From positions 1 through 36,177 of the forward strand of contig CALVIU010000011.1 in the NCBI GenBank assembly GCA_944331835.1: a DNA stretch of 36,177 bases, read 5' to 3'. Positions within the stretch are counted from its first letter, which is position 1, and every line of letters begins with the position of its first letter. Under the pieces are notes generated by a model. That model was not told the origin of the DNA, made no database searches, and was given only the letters and a program-made list of their open reading frames with translations. Origin of the DNA: an uncultured Bacilli bacterium. Lineage in GTDB: Bacteria > Bacillota_I > Bacilli_A > RF39 > UBA660. Made by a program: the position numbers and the translations under genes. This document shows positions 8,400 to 16,683 of the stretch, piece by piece.

Positions 8400-9077
8400 A
8401 TGAACAAAATATTAATTTATATTAAGGGTTTAACAAAAAAATATCAAAGAAATAAAGAAGATATTGTAGCACTAGATAACATAAATATAAAGTTTGAAAT
8501 CGGGAAGTTTTATGCTGTTATGGGCCATTCGGGCAGTGGTAAATCGACATTAATTAATATTATTGGTTTAATTGAAACCGCAACAAGTGGTGAATATTAT
8601 CTTAATGGTAAAAACATTAGTGATTTTAATGAAAATGAAAAAGCTAATATTAGAGCAAAATATTTTGGTTTTATATTTCAAGACTATAATTTAGATCCTA
8701 ATTTAAAAGCATATGAGAATGTTATGCTACCAATGTTAATTGATAAAAAAGTAAAAAATAAAGATGCAAAAGAGAAAGCTATTAAATTATTAGTCAGTTT
8801 AGATTTAACTCACAGGATAAATCATTACCCTAAGGAACTGTCGGGTGGAGAACAACAACGAGTTGCTATTGCTAGAGCGCTAGCAAATAATCCTGAAATT
8901 ATTTTGGCTGATGAACCAACGGGTAATTTGGATAAGAAGAATGAACAAAAAATATTTTCTGATTTAAAAAAACTAAGTGAAAGCGGTAAATGCGTAATTG
9001 TGGTAAGTCATAGTTTAGAAATAAAAGAATATGCCGATGTTATTTTTACACTGGAAGATGGAACTATAAGATGGTGA
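8400..9077 (+). CDS. ABC transporter ATP-binding protein, MacB/LolD type
   Basis: A 225-residue ATPase with every nucleotide-binding motif: Walker [10 protein letters not shown] (residues about 42-50), the Q-loop in FIFQDYNL, signature LSGGEQQR, Walker [13 protein letters not shown], and the H-loop in VVSHS. The DEPTGNLD form and length are typical of the MacB/LolD/BceA group, whose permeases have large exterior domains and work by mechanotransmission or lipoprotein and peptide export. It is followed by two permease genes with spacing of 4 bases and a 4-base overlap, which implies one complex. SD AGGAG precedes the ATG. Confidence 0.92.
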   Translation: MNKILIYIKGLTKKYQRNKEDIVALDNINIKFEIGKFYAVMGHSGSGKSTLINIIGLIETATSGEYYLNGKNISDFNENEKANIRAKYFGFIFQDYNLDPNLKAYENVMLPMLIDKKVKNKDAKEKAIKLLVSLDLTHRINHYPKELSGGEQQRVAIARALANNPEIILADEPTGNLDKKNEQKIFSDLKKLSESGKCVIVVSHSLEIKEYADVIFTLEDGTIRW

Positions 9078-9081
9078 AAAT

Positions 9082-10326
9082 ATGAATTTTGTTAATGCAA
9101 TGAAATATGCAACTATTAAAATATTTAGAAATCACAAAAATTTTTATTTTATGTTGGTTATAGGAATTTTTTCTTTAATATTATTAATGATTTTTACATA
9201 TCAAAAGTATATGACGGATATACATGAAAAGTATTTAAATACTCAGTTATTTTATCGAGAAATTTCCGTAATGCCTTCGGATATAACCAGTGATGTTGAT
9301 GCTTTGTTTTATGAACCGATACGAAGCATACCACATGTTTTAGATATATATGATTCAAGATATGGCATTTTTTATACAGAATCTCCAACTTTTAAAGAAA
9401 AAATATATGATGGAGTAATCACTTTAAAATATGGCAGTAATGCAACATTTCCTAAAATAGTTGAAGGTAACATATTTGAAAGTAATGCTACAGGAGTAGC
9501 GATTTGTTCAAAAAATTTTTATCCATCAAGTTATAATACAAAGGATATTATCGGTAGTAATGATATTTTTTTAGATGGAGAAGAATTAATCGGTAAAACT
9601 TTTAAAACGGAAAGTAAGATATATAAAAGAGTAGATGGCGATATTATTGAAAATGGGAAGTATTTAAAAGAATTTAAAATAATTGGAGTGTTTGATAATA
9701 CTGTTTCGATGGACACTCCTAATACTTGTTATGTCAGTGGTGGCGATATTGAAGATATATATAAGCATACAATGTTGGAAGTAAATTCCGATGTATATTT
9801 TCCTTATACTGTTTTGGTTGATGATAAAAATAATCTAGGAGAAGTAGGTAATGCCATAAATACTATGGGGTATCAAGCAGATGTAACATCGATAATAGAC
9901 ACTGAATATATTTCTAAATTAAGAATAATTAGTATAGTAATAATTATAATTGCGATAATATCTTTATTAGTAACTATATTTGTTTATTTAAAGAAAAATG
10001 CTTTAGATAATTCACAAGAAATTGGCTTGTTAAAAGCTATCGGTTATAAGAAGTGGGATATTATTAAAATTAATATGGCAAAAATGATAGAGATGATTTT
10101 AATTCCTTATTTACTAAGTATATTTATATTTGAAATAATTTTTTTCTTAATTGAGTTGCTATTTAAAAATTATTTTTTGTATTATGGTTATAGCCTTAAT
10201 CATTTAATTGATGCTTATTTTTATACATTGGAAATTATATTTATTTTACCAATTATCATTAATTTTATATTTATAGTAAAACTAACTAAGAAAAAAACAA
10301 TAGTTTTAATTAAAGAGGTAATATGA
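9082..10326 (+). CDS. MacB/FtsX-type ABC permease
   Basis: A 414-residue permease with the MacB layout. A first membrane helix lies at about 21-41. An exterior domain of about 230 residues follows. Three helices near the C-terminus (about 281-305, 335-360 and 376-400) belong to the FtsX domain. Before the second of these, a cytoplasmic QEIGLLKAIGYKKWDI segment matches the FtsX coupling region. It probably pairs with the ATPase at 8400 and the smaller permease at 10323, whose start overlaps its stop. Substrate unknown; export or removal of a peptide or lipid from the membrane is likely for this family. Confidence 0.85.
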   Translation: MNFVNAMKYATIKIFRNHKNFYFMLVIGIFSLILLMIFTYQKYMTDIHEKYLNTQLFYREISVMPSDITSDVDALFYEPIRSIPHVLDIYDSRYGIFYTESPTFKEKIYDGVITLKYGSNATFPKIVEGNIFESNATGVAICSKNFYPSSYNTKDIIGSNDIFLDGEELIGKTFKTESKIYKRVDGDIIENGKYLKEFKIIGVFDNTVSMDTPNTCYVSGGDIEDIYKHTMLEVNSDVYFPYTVLVDDKNNLGEVGNAINTMGYQADVTSIIDTEYISKLRIISIVIIIIAIISLLVTIFVYLKKNALDNSQEIGLLKAIGYKKWDIIKINMAKMIEMILIPYLLSIFIFEIIFFLIELLFKNYFLYYGYSLNHLIDAYFYTLEIIFILPIIINFIFIVKLTKKKTIVLIKEVI

Positions 10327-11324
10327 TTTTAAAGAGTTTTTATAGAAAAAAGTCTACAATTATATATTTAACAATTATCACATTATTATTTTTAGTATTA
10401 TCTATAATGCTAATAATAAATAGGTATTTAGAAGAGATAAAAAATAACTACTATATAGATAGTAATTTGGTTTTAATAAAAAGCAATATAGATTATAAAG
10501 ATTTACTTGAAAATTATAACAATATTACAAATATTAAAAAGTGTATTTTGTTTAGTTATACTGATGATTTAATTACAGAAAGTTATGTCAATGATCTAAA
10601 TATTAATAATAAAGTAATTGTTTATCCGGATGATGTTTTAGAAAATGAAGAGATAATATTAGGATTAATGACTTATTATTATGAATTTAGTAAAAGTAAG
10701 ATAAGTAATATATTAAATGAAAGTATCAAAGTAAATTTTGATGGCAAAGAATTAAATCTAAATTTAATTGATGTAGTAGATAATGAAAGAAAAAGTAATA
10801 TTTATATAGCCGATGAGTTATTCGAAGAATTGACTATCAATAACTATTCTTATACGTTTAATATTAAGACAGAAAAAGATGAAAAAGAAGTTAGGAAATA
10901 TTTAGATGAAAATATTGATGGCGAAGTATATTATTTGAAATATGAACTGGCTGATGATTATGTAATTAATGAAAAGATAGATAATTATATTTCTATTTCC
11001 AAAATATTAACTTTAGTATTAAGTGGAGGATTATTATTGATACTAATAATCATTAATAAAAATATTATTGCTGACTTAGATAAGAATATGATGTTGGAAC
11101 ATAAATTGGGAGTAAAACCAATGGATATAAAGAAAAATGTTATGAAAAGATTAATAAGTTTGCATATCATAAGTTTTATGTTAAGTATTATAGTTGCCCT
11201 TATAATTAGTAATGTAATAGTTAGTAGATATTATATTGCTATGATGCTTTTAGTATTTATATTTATTTTGTTTATCGATTTAATAATGAGTTTAATTATA
11301 AATATAAATAAAAAAAGTTTGTAA
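10323..11324 (+). CDS. Second, shorter FtsX-like ABC permease
   Basis: A 333-residue membrane protein with one N-terminal helix (about 12-31), an exterior region of about 190 residues, then three C-terminal helices. The stretch DLDKNMMLEHKLGVKPMDIKK between helices resembles the cytoplasmic coupling segment of FtsX permeases but is divergent. Its ATG overlaps the TGA of the previous permease, indicating translational coupling. The two permeases probably form a heterodimer with the single ATPase. Confidence 0.75.
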   Translation: MILKSFYRKKSTIIYLTIITLLFLVLSIMLIINRYLEEIKNNYYIDSNLVLIKSNIDYKDLLENYNNITNIKKCILFSYTDDLITESYVNDLNINNKVIVYPDDVLENEEIILGLMTYYYEFSKSKISNILNESIKVNFDGKELNLNLIDVVDNERKSNIYIADELFEELTINNYSYTFNIKTEKDEKEVRKYLDENIDGEVYYLKYELADDYVINEKIDNYISISKILTLVLSGGLLLILIIINKNIIADLDKNMMLEHKLGVKPMDIKKNVMKRLISLHIISFMLSIIVALIISNVIVSRYYIAMMLLVFIFILFIDLIMSLIININKKSL

Positions 11325-11355
11325 GAAAAAAACAATATTGAAAATAACTGAAAGT

Positions 11356-11397
11356 AAACTAGTATAAAAGATATATAAGCTTTATACTAGTTTTTTT
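11356..11397 (+). terminator. Rho-independent terminator of the ABC operon
   Basis: A perfect 13-bp stem (11356-11368 with 11381-11393, AAACTAGTATAAA and its complement) is followed by further T residues. Confidence 0.9.
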
Positions 11398-11427
11398 GTC
11401 AAATTTAGTAAACTGTTTGTAAAATGA

Positions 11428-11486
11428 TTGACTATGGAAAAAATTATGAATTATAATTAATTTAGGCTAGAATGCTAGCAACCTAA
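11428..11486 (+). promoter_or_regulatory. Promoter and possible operator of the FIST operon
   Basis: TTGACT (11428-11433), 18 bases, then TATAAT (11452-11457). Just downstream lies an imperfect dyad, TTAGG-CTAG-4-CTAG-3-CCTAA (11462-11486), covering the expected start of transcription. That is a sensible place for a repressor site. The repressor is unknown. Confidence 0.6.
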
Positions 11487-11513
11487 TATGGGTTTTAAGG
11501 AGGGAGAAAATTA

Positions 11514-12686
11514 ATGTTAAAAACCAAAGTTGGTTATAGTGAAAATGTTGATGCATTTAAGTCTGGTGTTGAAACCGCAACTATGGCAAACGTTATTGAT
11601 AATCCACAAGTTGGATTGTTCTTTACAAGTTGTGTTCAAGACCAAAGTGAACTTATGAAAGGAGCTAAAAGCGTACTTGGTGATGTACCAATCATCGGTT
11701 GTACTTCATCAGCAGCGCTTTGTACTCAAGATGGATATTTAAATAAAGAAACTGGATATTCAGGAATGATGTTATTCGGCGGAGATGTGGAAGTTGTTAC
11801 CGCCGGAAGTGCTAAAACTAATGAATCACCTAGAGAAATAGGGGCACGTATTGCTAAAGAAGCAATAGAAAAACGCGAAGGTGAAGATAAAGAACCAGAT
11901 TTCTTCTTTATGAGTGCAAGTCCTGCAAATGAAGAAGAATATTTAAAAGGTATTCAAGATGTTATTGGAAATATTCCAGTATTTGGAGGTTCTGCTGCTG
12001 ATAATACAGTTGAAGGTAAATGGAGCTTACTTAATGATGGTGAAGCATTTGCAGATGGCTGTGTTATAGCAATATTCTATACTGATGGCAAAATGGCTAA
12101 CATTTATACTGGAGCATATCATGAAACAGATAATGTTGGTATCATTACAAAAGTTGAAGGAAGTAGAACTCTAGTAGAAATCGATCATGAACCAGCACTT
12201 AAGAAATATGCTGAATGGACAAATCAAAATGTGGAAGATTTAATGGGTGGAAACCTACTTACTGCGACAATTTGTGCACCACTTGGAGTAAAAGATCCGA
12301 TTGGAAAAGTTACAGCTGTTCGTCATCCAATGGCAGGAAATGAAGATCTATCAATGAATATTGGAGCAGACCTTGCTGTTAATACTGCTGTAATTCAACT
12401 TACAAATACACCAGAAGGAATTCTTAAAGCAAATGAAGAAACAATAGCAAAACTAAATGAATTAATGGGTGAAGATGTAAACTCTTATTTCCTAGTTCAT
12501 TGCGGAGGACGTCGTTTAGGTTTAGCTTTAGCAAATATCGAAGATAAGATTTATCCAGAAGTTAAGAAAGCTATACCTAATAAAGAATTCTTGATGGTAT
12601 TTACATTCGGTGAATATGGACAAGGTGATCACTCATCTAATACAGTTGGAGGATTATCACTTTCATATACTGGATTTGGTGAATAA
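11514..12686 (+). CDS. FIST-domain sensor protein
   Basis: A 390-residue cytoplasmic protein with no signal or membrane helix. It matches the FIST_N plus FIST_C architecture: the N-terminal half has LFFTSCVQDQSELMKG and IIGCTSSAALC (about residues 61-71) and the C-terminal half has FLVHCGGRRLGL (about 325-336). FIST domains are proposed to bind small ligands such as amino acids and usually sit with signalling modules. Here the protein stands alone, and the adjoining genes encode an aldehyde dehydrogenase and a short-chain dehydrogenase. A strong AAGGAGGGAG site precedes ATG 11514. The role is probably metabolic sensing or metabolite handling for the same pathway, which is inference. Confidence 0.85.
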   Translation: MLKTKVGYSENVDAFKSGVETATMANVIDNPQVGLFFTSCVQDQSELMKGAKSVLGDVPIIGCTSSAALCTQDGYLNKETGYSGMMLFGGDVEVVTAGSAKTNESPREIGARIAKEAIEKREGEDKEPDFFFMSASPANEEEYLKGIQDVIGNIPVFGGSAADNTVEGKWSLLNDGEAFADGCVIAIFYTDGKMANIYTGAYHETDNVGIITKVEGSRTLVEIDHEPALKKYAEWTNQNVEDLMGGNLLTATICAPLGVKDPIGKVTAVRHPMAGNEDLSMNIGADLAVNTAVIQLTNTPEGILKANEETIAKLNELMGEDVNSYFLVHCGGRRLGLALANIEDKIYPEVKKAIPNKEFLMVFTFGEYGQGDHSSNTVGGLSLSYTGFGE

Positions 12687-12713
12687 AAAAATAAAGAATA
12701 AAAAGGAGAGAAA

Positions 12714-14150
12714 ATGAAAAGTTTAATAGGAAGTAGTTGGAGAGATTCAAGCGATGGTAAAGTAATAAACGTTATGAATCCAGCAACAAATGAGCTTGTA
12801 GATACTGTTCCAAGTTTAACAAAAGAAGATGTTGAAGAAGCAATTAAGTATGCTCACGAACATCAAAAAGAATGGGAAACTTTATCAGTAGTTGCTAGAT
12901 GTGAAATACTAACAAAGTTCGCCGTATTAGTGGAACAAAACAAAGATGAACTTGCTAAATTATTATCAGATGAAACTGGAAAACCAATTAAGGAAGCATA
13001 TAATGAAATTGCTAATATTGGGATTGGAGTTCCAGCTTATGTGGAAAAAGTTAAGCATGAATATGGCAATATAATTTATAGAGGTACAGAAAAGGGACAA
13101 GAAAATACAATTCAATATACTATTCAACAACCTCTTGGAGTAGTAGTTGCGATTATTCCATTTAATTTCCCAAGTGATATTTTTATCAATAAAGTACCAC
13201 CAGCATTATTAATGGGAAATGCTGTTATACTTAAACCAGCAAGTGCTAATCCACTTACACTAACTAGATATGTGGAATTACTTGTGGAAGCCGGAGTACC
13301 TGCAGGAATAATTTCTGTAGTACATGGATCTGGTTCTGTTGTTGGAACAACTCTTACAAGTAGTAAGTTAGTAGATATGGTAAGTCTTACTGGTTCTACT
13401 GCTGCAGGTATCGATGCTGCTAAAAATTGTGCAGAACATTGTGCTCATAGTTCTTTAGAACTTGGAGGAAACGATGCATTTATTCTATGTGCTGATGGTG
13501 ATATCGATTTAGCAGTTGAAGAAACTGTTTGGGGAAGACTTTATAATACTGGTCAAGTATGTTGTGCTAGTAAGAGATTCTTAGTAGAAAATTCTGTTAA
13601 AGATGAATTTATCAATAAAATGGTCGCTAAAATTAAGACTTTAAAAGTAGGTATGCCTTCAGAAATGGACACAGATATCGGATGCTTAATAAGTGAAGAA
13701 GCTGCTATCGAAGTAGAAAAACAAGTAAATAAGACGATTGAACAAGGAGCTAAACTTGTCTGTGGTGGTAGAAGAAAAGGGGCTTTCTATGAACCAGCAA
13801 TTTTAGATAATGTAACTCGCGATATGGATGTTGCTAAAGATATGGAAATCTTTGGTCCAGTTATTCCAGTAATCGGTTTTGATACAATCGAAGAAGCAGT
13901 AGAAATTGCTAACCAATCAATCTATGGTTTATCTGGTTCGATTATTACTAGAGATTTCAATAAAGCCATCAAGGTAAGTGAACAAATGGAATGTGGAGGA
14001 TTTGTAATTAATGGTGCAAGTTTCTTCAGATCATTTGAACAACCTTTCGGTGGCTGGAAGTATTCTGGAATCGGTAATGAAGGAATCATGACAACTCTAA
14101 AAGAAATGTCTAGAACAAAAACTGTTATTTTAAAAAATGTTACAAAATAA
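12714..14150 (+). CDS. NAD(P)-dependent aldehyde dehydrogenase
   Basis: A 478-residue member of the ALDH superfamily with the full active site: oxyanion N151 in PFNFP, general base E249 in LELGGND, and nucleophile C283 in NTGQVC (followed by a second Cys, C284). The coenzyme motif VSLTGSTAAG is at about 223-232 and the EIFGPVIPV motif is near the C-terminus. Length and motifs fit the succinate-semialdehyde/lactaldehyde-like class; the exact aldehyde cannot be set from sequence. It lies 27 bases after the FIST gene with AAGGAGAG before its ATG, so it is co-transcribed. A hairpin at 14152-14181 follows its stop and may lower expression of the next gene. Confidence 0.92.
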   Translation: MKSLIGSSWRDSSDGKVINVMNPATNELVDTVPSLTKEDVEEAIKYAHEHQKEWETLSVVARCEILTKFAVLVEQNKDELAKLLSDETGKPIKEAYNEIANIGIGVPAYVEKVKHEYGNIIYRGTEKGQENTIQYTIQQPLGVVVAIIPFNFPSDIFINKVPPALLMGNAVILKPASANPLTLTRYVELLVEAGVPAGIISVVHGSGSVVGTTLTSSKLVDMVSLTGSTAAGIDAAKNCAEHCAHSSLELGGNDAFILCADGDIDLAVEETVWGRLYNTGQVCCASKRFLVENSVKDEFINKMVAKIKTLKVGMPSEMDTDIGCLISEEAAIEVEKQVNKTIEQGAKLVCGGRRKGAFYEPAILDNVTRDMDVAKDMEIFGPVIPVIGFDTIEEAVEIANQSIYGLSGSIITRDFNKAIKVSEQMECGGFVINGASFFRSFEQPFGGWKYSGIGNEGIMTTLKEMSRTKTVILKNVTK

Positions 14151-14151
14151 T

Positions 14152-14181
14152 TTAAAGAGCAAGTACACTCTTGCTCTTTAA
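14152..14181 (+). terminator. Intercistronic hairpin between ALDH and SDR genes
   Basis: A perfect 12-bp stem (14152-14163 with 14170-14181, TTAAAGAGCAAG and complement) with a 6-base loop. No long T run follows, so it may be a partial terminator or an mRNA-stabilising stem inside the operon. Confidence 0.7.
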
Positions 14182-14200
14182 TAAATTAAGGAGGGATTTT

Positions 14201-14959
14201 ATGTTTGATTATAAAGGAAGAGTAGTTGTTATGACTGGAGCATCATCTGGTTTAGGGATGCAAATGGCTAGAGGGTTCGCTCATCAAGGGGCTACACTCG
14301 TTTTAATGGCAAGAAGAATTGAAAGATTAGAAGAATTTGCCAAAGAATTAGAAAGTATGGGGGTTGAAGCTTTACCAGTTAAATGTGATGTTACAAATGT
14401 TGCAGAAGTAAATAATGCTGCTAAAGTAGTAGAAGAAAAATTTGGTAAAGTTGATGTGCTAGTAAATTGTGCAGGAAGTGCTAAGAATAATGGGGTACTT
14501 AATATGACTGATGAAGAATGGCAATTTACAATTGATACCGATATGAACAGCGTATTTTATGTAACTAGAGCGTTTGCTAACATTATGAAGAAAAATAATT
14601 ATGGTAGAATTATCAATATTGCATCAATGTATGGTATGGTTGGAAATATGGCCATGGATACAGTTGCATATCACACAAGTAAAGGTGGAGTTATAAACTT
14701 TACTAGAGCAGTAGCAGCAGAACTTGCTAAATATGGTATTACATGTAATGCAATATGTCCAGGTTACTTTGATACAGAACTTACTCATGAAACACTTATA
14801 ACTGATTCATTTACACAATATATGAAATCTACTGTACCAGTTGGAAGATATGGACGTGTTGGTGAACTAAATGCAGGTGCAATTTTCTTAGGTAGCGAAG
14901 AAGCTAGTTATGTAACTGGTGTAATACTACCAATTGATGGTGGATATACCTGCGTGTAA
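14201..14959 (+). CDS. Short-chain dehydrogenase/reductase (SDR)
   Basis: I start the gene at ATG 14201, placed 7 bases after AAGGAGGG; a longer frame from TTG 14171 runs through the hairpin and has no site. The 252-residue protein is a classical SDR. It has the nucleotide-binding glycines TGASSGLG (12-19), NAG (89-92), and the catalytic set S142, Y157 and K161 in the YxxxK motif. The C-terminus IDGGYTC is the usual SDR end. It resembles FabG-like and sugar-acid dehydrogenases, and the substrate is not determinable. With the upstream ALDH it could form an alcohol/ketone-to-acid route. Confidence 0.9.
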   Translation: MFDYKGRVVVMTGASSGLGMQMARGFAHQGATLVLMARRIERLEEFAKELESMGVEALPVKCDVTNVAEVNNAAKVVEEKFGKVDVLVNCAGSAKNNGVLNMTDEEWQFTIDTDMNSVFYVTRAFANIMKKNNYGRIINIASMYGMVGNMAMDTVAYHTSKGGVINFTRAVAAELAKYGITCNAICPGYFDTELTHETLITDSFTQYMKSTVPVGRYGRVGELNAGAIFLGSEEASYVTGVILPIDGGYTCV

Positions 14960-14975
14960 TGTCGAACCAAATTTA

Positions 14976-15004
14976 TTGAAAAATAAAATTTAATTTGTTA
15001 TACT
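14976..15004 (+). promoter_or_regulatory. Promoter of the antisense RNA of locus A
   Basis: TTGAAA (14976-14981), exactly 17 bases, then TATACT (14999-15004). The predicted start is near 15011, just before GTTACC. No open frame follows, which supports a non-coding transcript. Confidence 0.7.
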
Positions 15005-15010
15005 TAATAT

Positions 15011-15087
15011 GTAAGTGTTACCCCTAGTGGATAATGCCTGCATTTGTTGCGGACACTATACCTGAAACAAGGCTAGTGTCTATTTTT
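15011..15087 (+). ncRNA. Antisense RNA of small-peptide locus A (predicted)
   Basis: About 77 bases run from the predicted start to a terminator with stem GACACTA/TAGTGTC (15052-15058 with 15074-15080) and TATTTTT. It runs head-on into the peptide mRNA on the other strand and ends one base before the peptide stop codon, so it would pair with the 3' part of that mRNA. This is the layout of type I antitoxins such as RatA and SR4. The 5' end shares GTAAGTGTTACC and TAGTGG with the antisense RNA of locus B. Predicted from sequence only. Confidence 0.65.
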
Positions 15088-15253
15088 CTATATTAAACGT
15101 AGTATTACTACAATTAATAAGATTATTATTACTAAAAGAGTACTTATGTTTTCTTCTTTGTTCATATCTTTGCCACACTCACACAAAACCCCCAAAGTTT
15201 GAGTAGCAAAGAAATTACTCAGTTGAAAGCAGGCACTAACACTCTCCGGTAAC
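15017..15253. repeat. Interrupted inverted repeat framing locus A
   Basis: 15017-15041 and the complement of 15229-15253 match at 17 of 25 positions. The blocks GTTACC at the outside and TGCCTGC at the inside are perfect and at identical offsets. In the peptide mRNA this would pair the 5' end with the 3' end, a known way of keeping type I toxin mRNAs untranslated. Confidence 0.7.
15088..15165 (-). CDS. Small hydrophobic peptide A, type I toxin-like
   Basis: A 25-residue peptide: acidic N-terminus MNKEEN, then about 15 hydrophobic residues rich in Ile, Leu and Val, ending with one Arg near the C-terminus. It should insert in the membrane as a single helix, as type I toxins (TxpA, Fst, BsrG) do. 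The ribosome site is weak, and translation may be limited by leader structure. The same strand carries a promoter (15290-15262), a leader hairpin GAGTA/TACTC and a GGGGGTTTT tract, all with equivalents in locus B. It is not a member of a named family that I recognise. The coding call rests on this shared architecture. Confidence 0.65.
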   Translation of the reverse strand: MNKEENISTLLVIIILLIVVILRLI

Positions 15254-15261
15254 AGTTATCT

Positions 15262-15290
15262 ATTCTAGTGTTAAAGCATTATAAAAGCAA
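15262..15290 (-). promoter_or_regulatory. Promoter of small-peptide gene A
   Basis: On the minus strand: TTGCTT (15290-15285), 17 bases, TAGAAT (15267-15262), then 8 bases and GTTACC. Locus B has TTGCAA, 17 bases, TAGAAT, 8 bases and GTTACC, so the promoter and its spacing to the repeat are conserved. Confidence 0.75.
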
Positions 15291-15353
15291 TAAAAATAGT
15301 GCGACATAATTCGGCAAAAAAACATTTTGAGATTATTTCAAAATGTTTTTTCA

Positions 15354-16463
15354 TTAATATTCAGTTGCATATAAATCGACATATTCTTCGAGTGTTAAAT
15401 CTTGTTCATATATTATTTTGGCAGCATCCAATCCAACATATCTAATATGCCAATTTTCAAATTGGTATCCGGTTATATCAGTTTTATCTTCAGGAAATCT
15501 TATAATAAATCCAAAACGGTGGGCATTATTACTTAGCCATTCGTAGTTTTCATCAGTTAGTCTTGTCGAACCGGAAATAGCAGTGTTTTTTAAGTCAATA
15601 GAAAGTCCAGTTTGGTGTTCGGAATATCCTGGGCGAGCAGAGTAGGTATCTGCAGCAGCAACACCATCACTAGCAACATAGTTATTATATAAAGTGCGTT
15701 GGAAATTATAATCTCTGAAAGCTGTTGTTGGCATGAAATTTACCCCAATTTCTTCTTCAGCAGCAGTTTGTAATTCTTTAAATGGTTCGACGATTACTTC
15801 ACGCATTGGAACATTATTACCATATGCTCCTGGTAAGTAAGCAAGATCACTTGGCTTATATCCATCTGGCAGATAATGATATTTATTAACTAATACTAAT
15901 AAATCATTAGGATCTGCTACTTCAGTAGTATCAGTATATACTGGTAAATCTAAATTTATATTGACATAAGTAACGACATCTTCATAAGAATAATCATTAT
16001 CTTCATAGTAACTATTATATCTATCTATTTTACTTACATCAAAATTAGAAAACTCATAATAATTACTTATATCTACATAATCAATTTCTGCTAATTTATC
16101 GATATTTTTTTCACTTAGATTCATTATATAATTTATTTCTTTACCACTATACCCAAGAGGTAGGAATGTTGTTAAGATTGAAGAAAAATTATCTTTGTCT
16201 TGAAATTCGATATCAGCATATTCATCTAAGTATTTTTCATCATATATATTATTTAATAAAGCATATTCTAAGGTTTTAGAATACTTATTTTTAGAGATAT
16301 TTGCTTCTTGCATCAACTTTTCAATTTCACTGGAAACAGGTTTGCTATCATCCTTAAAGAAATTATTATATACAAAGTATCCTCCGAAAATAATCACTAA
16401 TACTAAAATAAAAGTCATTAATAATTTAAAACTTTTCTTAACTCTCTTTTTTCTTTTTGTCAT
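15354..16463 (-). CDS. VanY-type D,D-carboxypeptidase (peptidase M15B)
   Basis: A 369-residue protein with a basic N-terminus and one signal-anchor helix (about 12-32), a linker domain of about 170 residues, and a C-terminal M15B peptidase domain (about 185-360). Zinc ligands and catalytic residues are visible: SEHQTGLSID gives H283 and D290, and FENWHIRYVG gives E336 and H339; R250 is in TAFRDYNFQ. It should trim the terminal D-Ala from peptidoglycan stem peptides at the outer face of the membrane. SD GGTGAT precedes ATG. The domain of residues 40-180 has no motif I know. It is convergent with locus A's antisense RNA and divergent from ffh. Confidence 0.9.
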   Translation of the reverse strand: MTKRKKRVKKSFKLLMTFILVLVIIFGGYFVYNNFFKDDSKPVSSEIEKLMQEANISKNKYSKTLEYALLNNIYDEKYLDEYADIEFQDKDNFSSILTTFLPLGYSGKEINYIMNLSEKNIDKLAEIDYVDISNYYEFSNFDVSKIDRYNSYYEDNDYSYEDVVTYVNINLDLPVYTDTTEVADPNDLLVLVNKYHYLPDGYKPSDLAYLPGAYGNNVPMREVIVEPFKELQTAAEEEIGVNFMPTTAFRDYNFQRTLYNNYVASDGVAAADTYSARPGYSEHQTGLSIDLKNTAISGSTRLTDENYEWLSNNAHRFGFIIRFPEDKTDITGYQFENWHIRYVGLDAAKIIYEQDLTLEEYVDLYATEY

Positions 16464-16479
16464 ATTATCACCGTATTTA

Positions 16480-16509
16480 ATTATATCACATATTAAAAAT
16501 TTATGTAAA
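16480..16509 (-). promoter_or_regulatory. Promoter candidate for vanY-like gene
   Basis: On the minus strand TTTACA (16509-16504), 18 bases, TATAAT (16485-16480) with a TG dinucleotide upstream of the -10. Confidence 0.55.
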
Positions 16510-16514
16510 AAAAC

Positions 16515-16570
16515 TATTCGTTAGTAAAATGTGTAATTCACCATGCGATATTCGTTAGTAAAATGTGTAA
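16515..16570. repeat. Two 22-bp direct repeats, 34-bp period
   Basis: TATTCGTTAGTAAAATGTGTAA occurs at 16515-16536 and again, identically apart from nothing seen, at 16549-16570. They lie between the divergent vanY-like and ffh genes. A similar GTAAAGTG core appears at the start of the 23-bp array at 18010, on the other side of ffh. Confidence 0.85.
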
Positions 16571-16614
16571 AATGTAATAAATATTCAAAAAAATGATAAT
16601 TTAGAAGAAAAGCC

Positions 16615-16643
16615 TGGAAAAAATAATAGATTTAATATATAAT
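16615..16643 (+). promoter_or_regulatory. Promoter candidate for ffh
   Basis: TGGAAA (16615-16620), 17 bases, TATAAT (16638-16643). GAGGAGAG follows at 16671-16678 as the ribosome site for ATG 16684. Confidence 0.55.
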
Positions 16644-16683
16644 AATACATGAATTTAAAACTATTATACGAGGAGAGTTATTT

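Noticed and set aside
8400..11324. Mycoplasma-type code with TGA as tryptophan
   Set aside because: Several well-bounded genes end at TGA (for example 9077, 10326 with overlap, 23211 and 23995), and Trp is coded by TGG.
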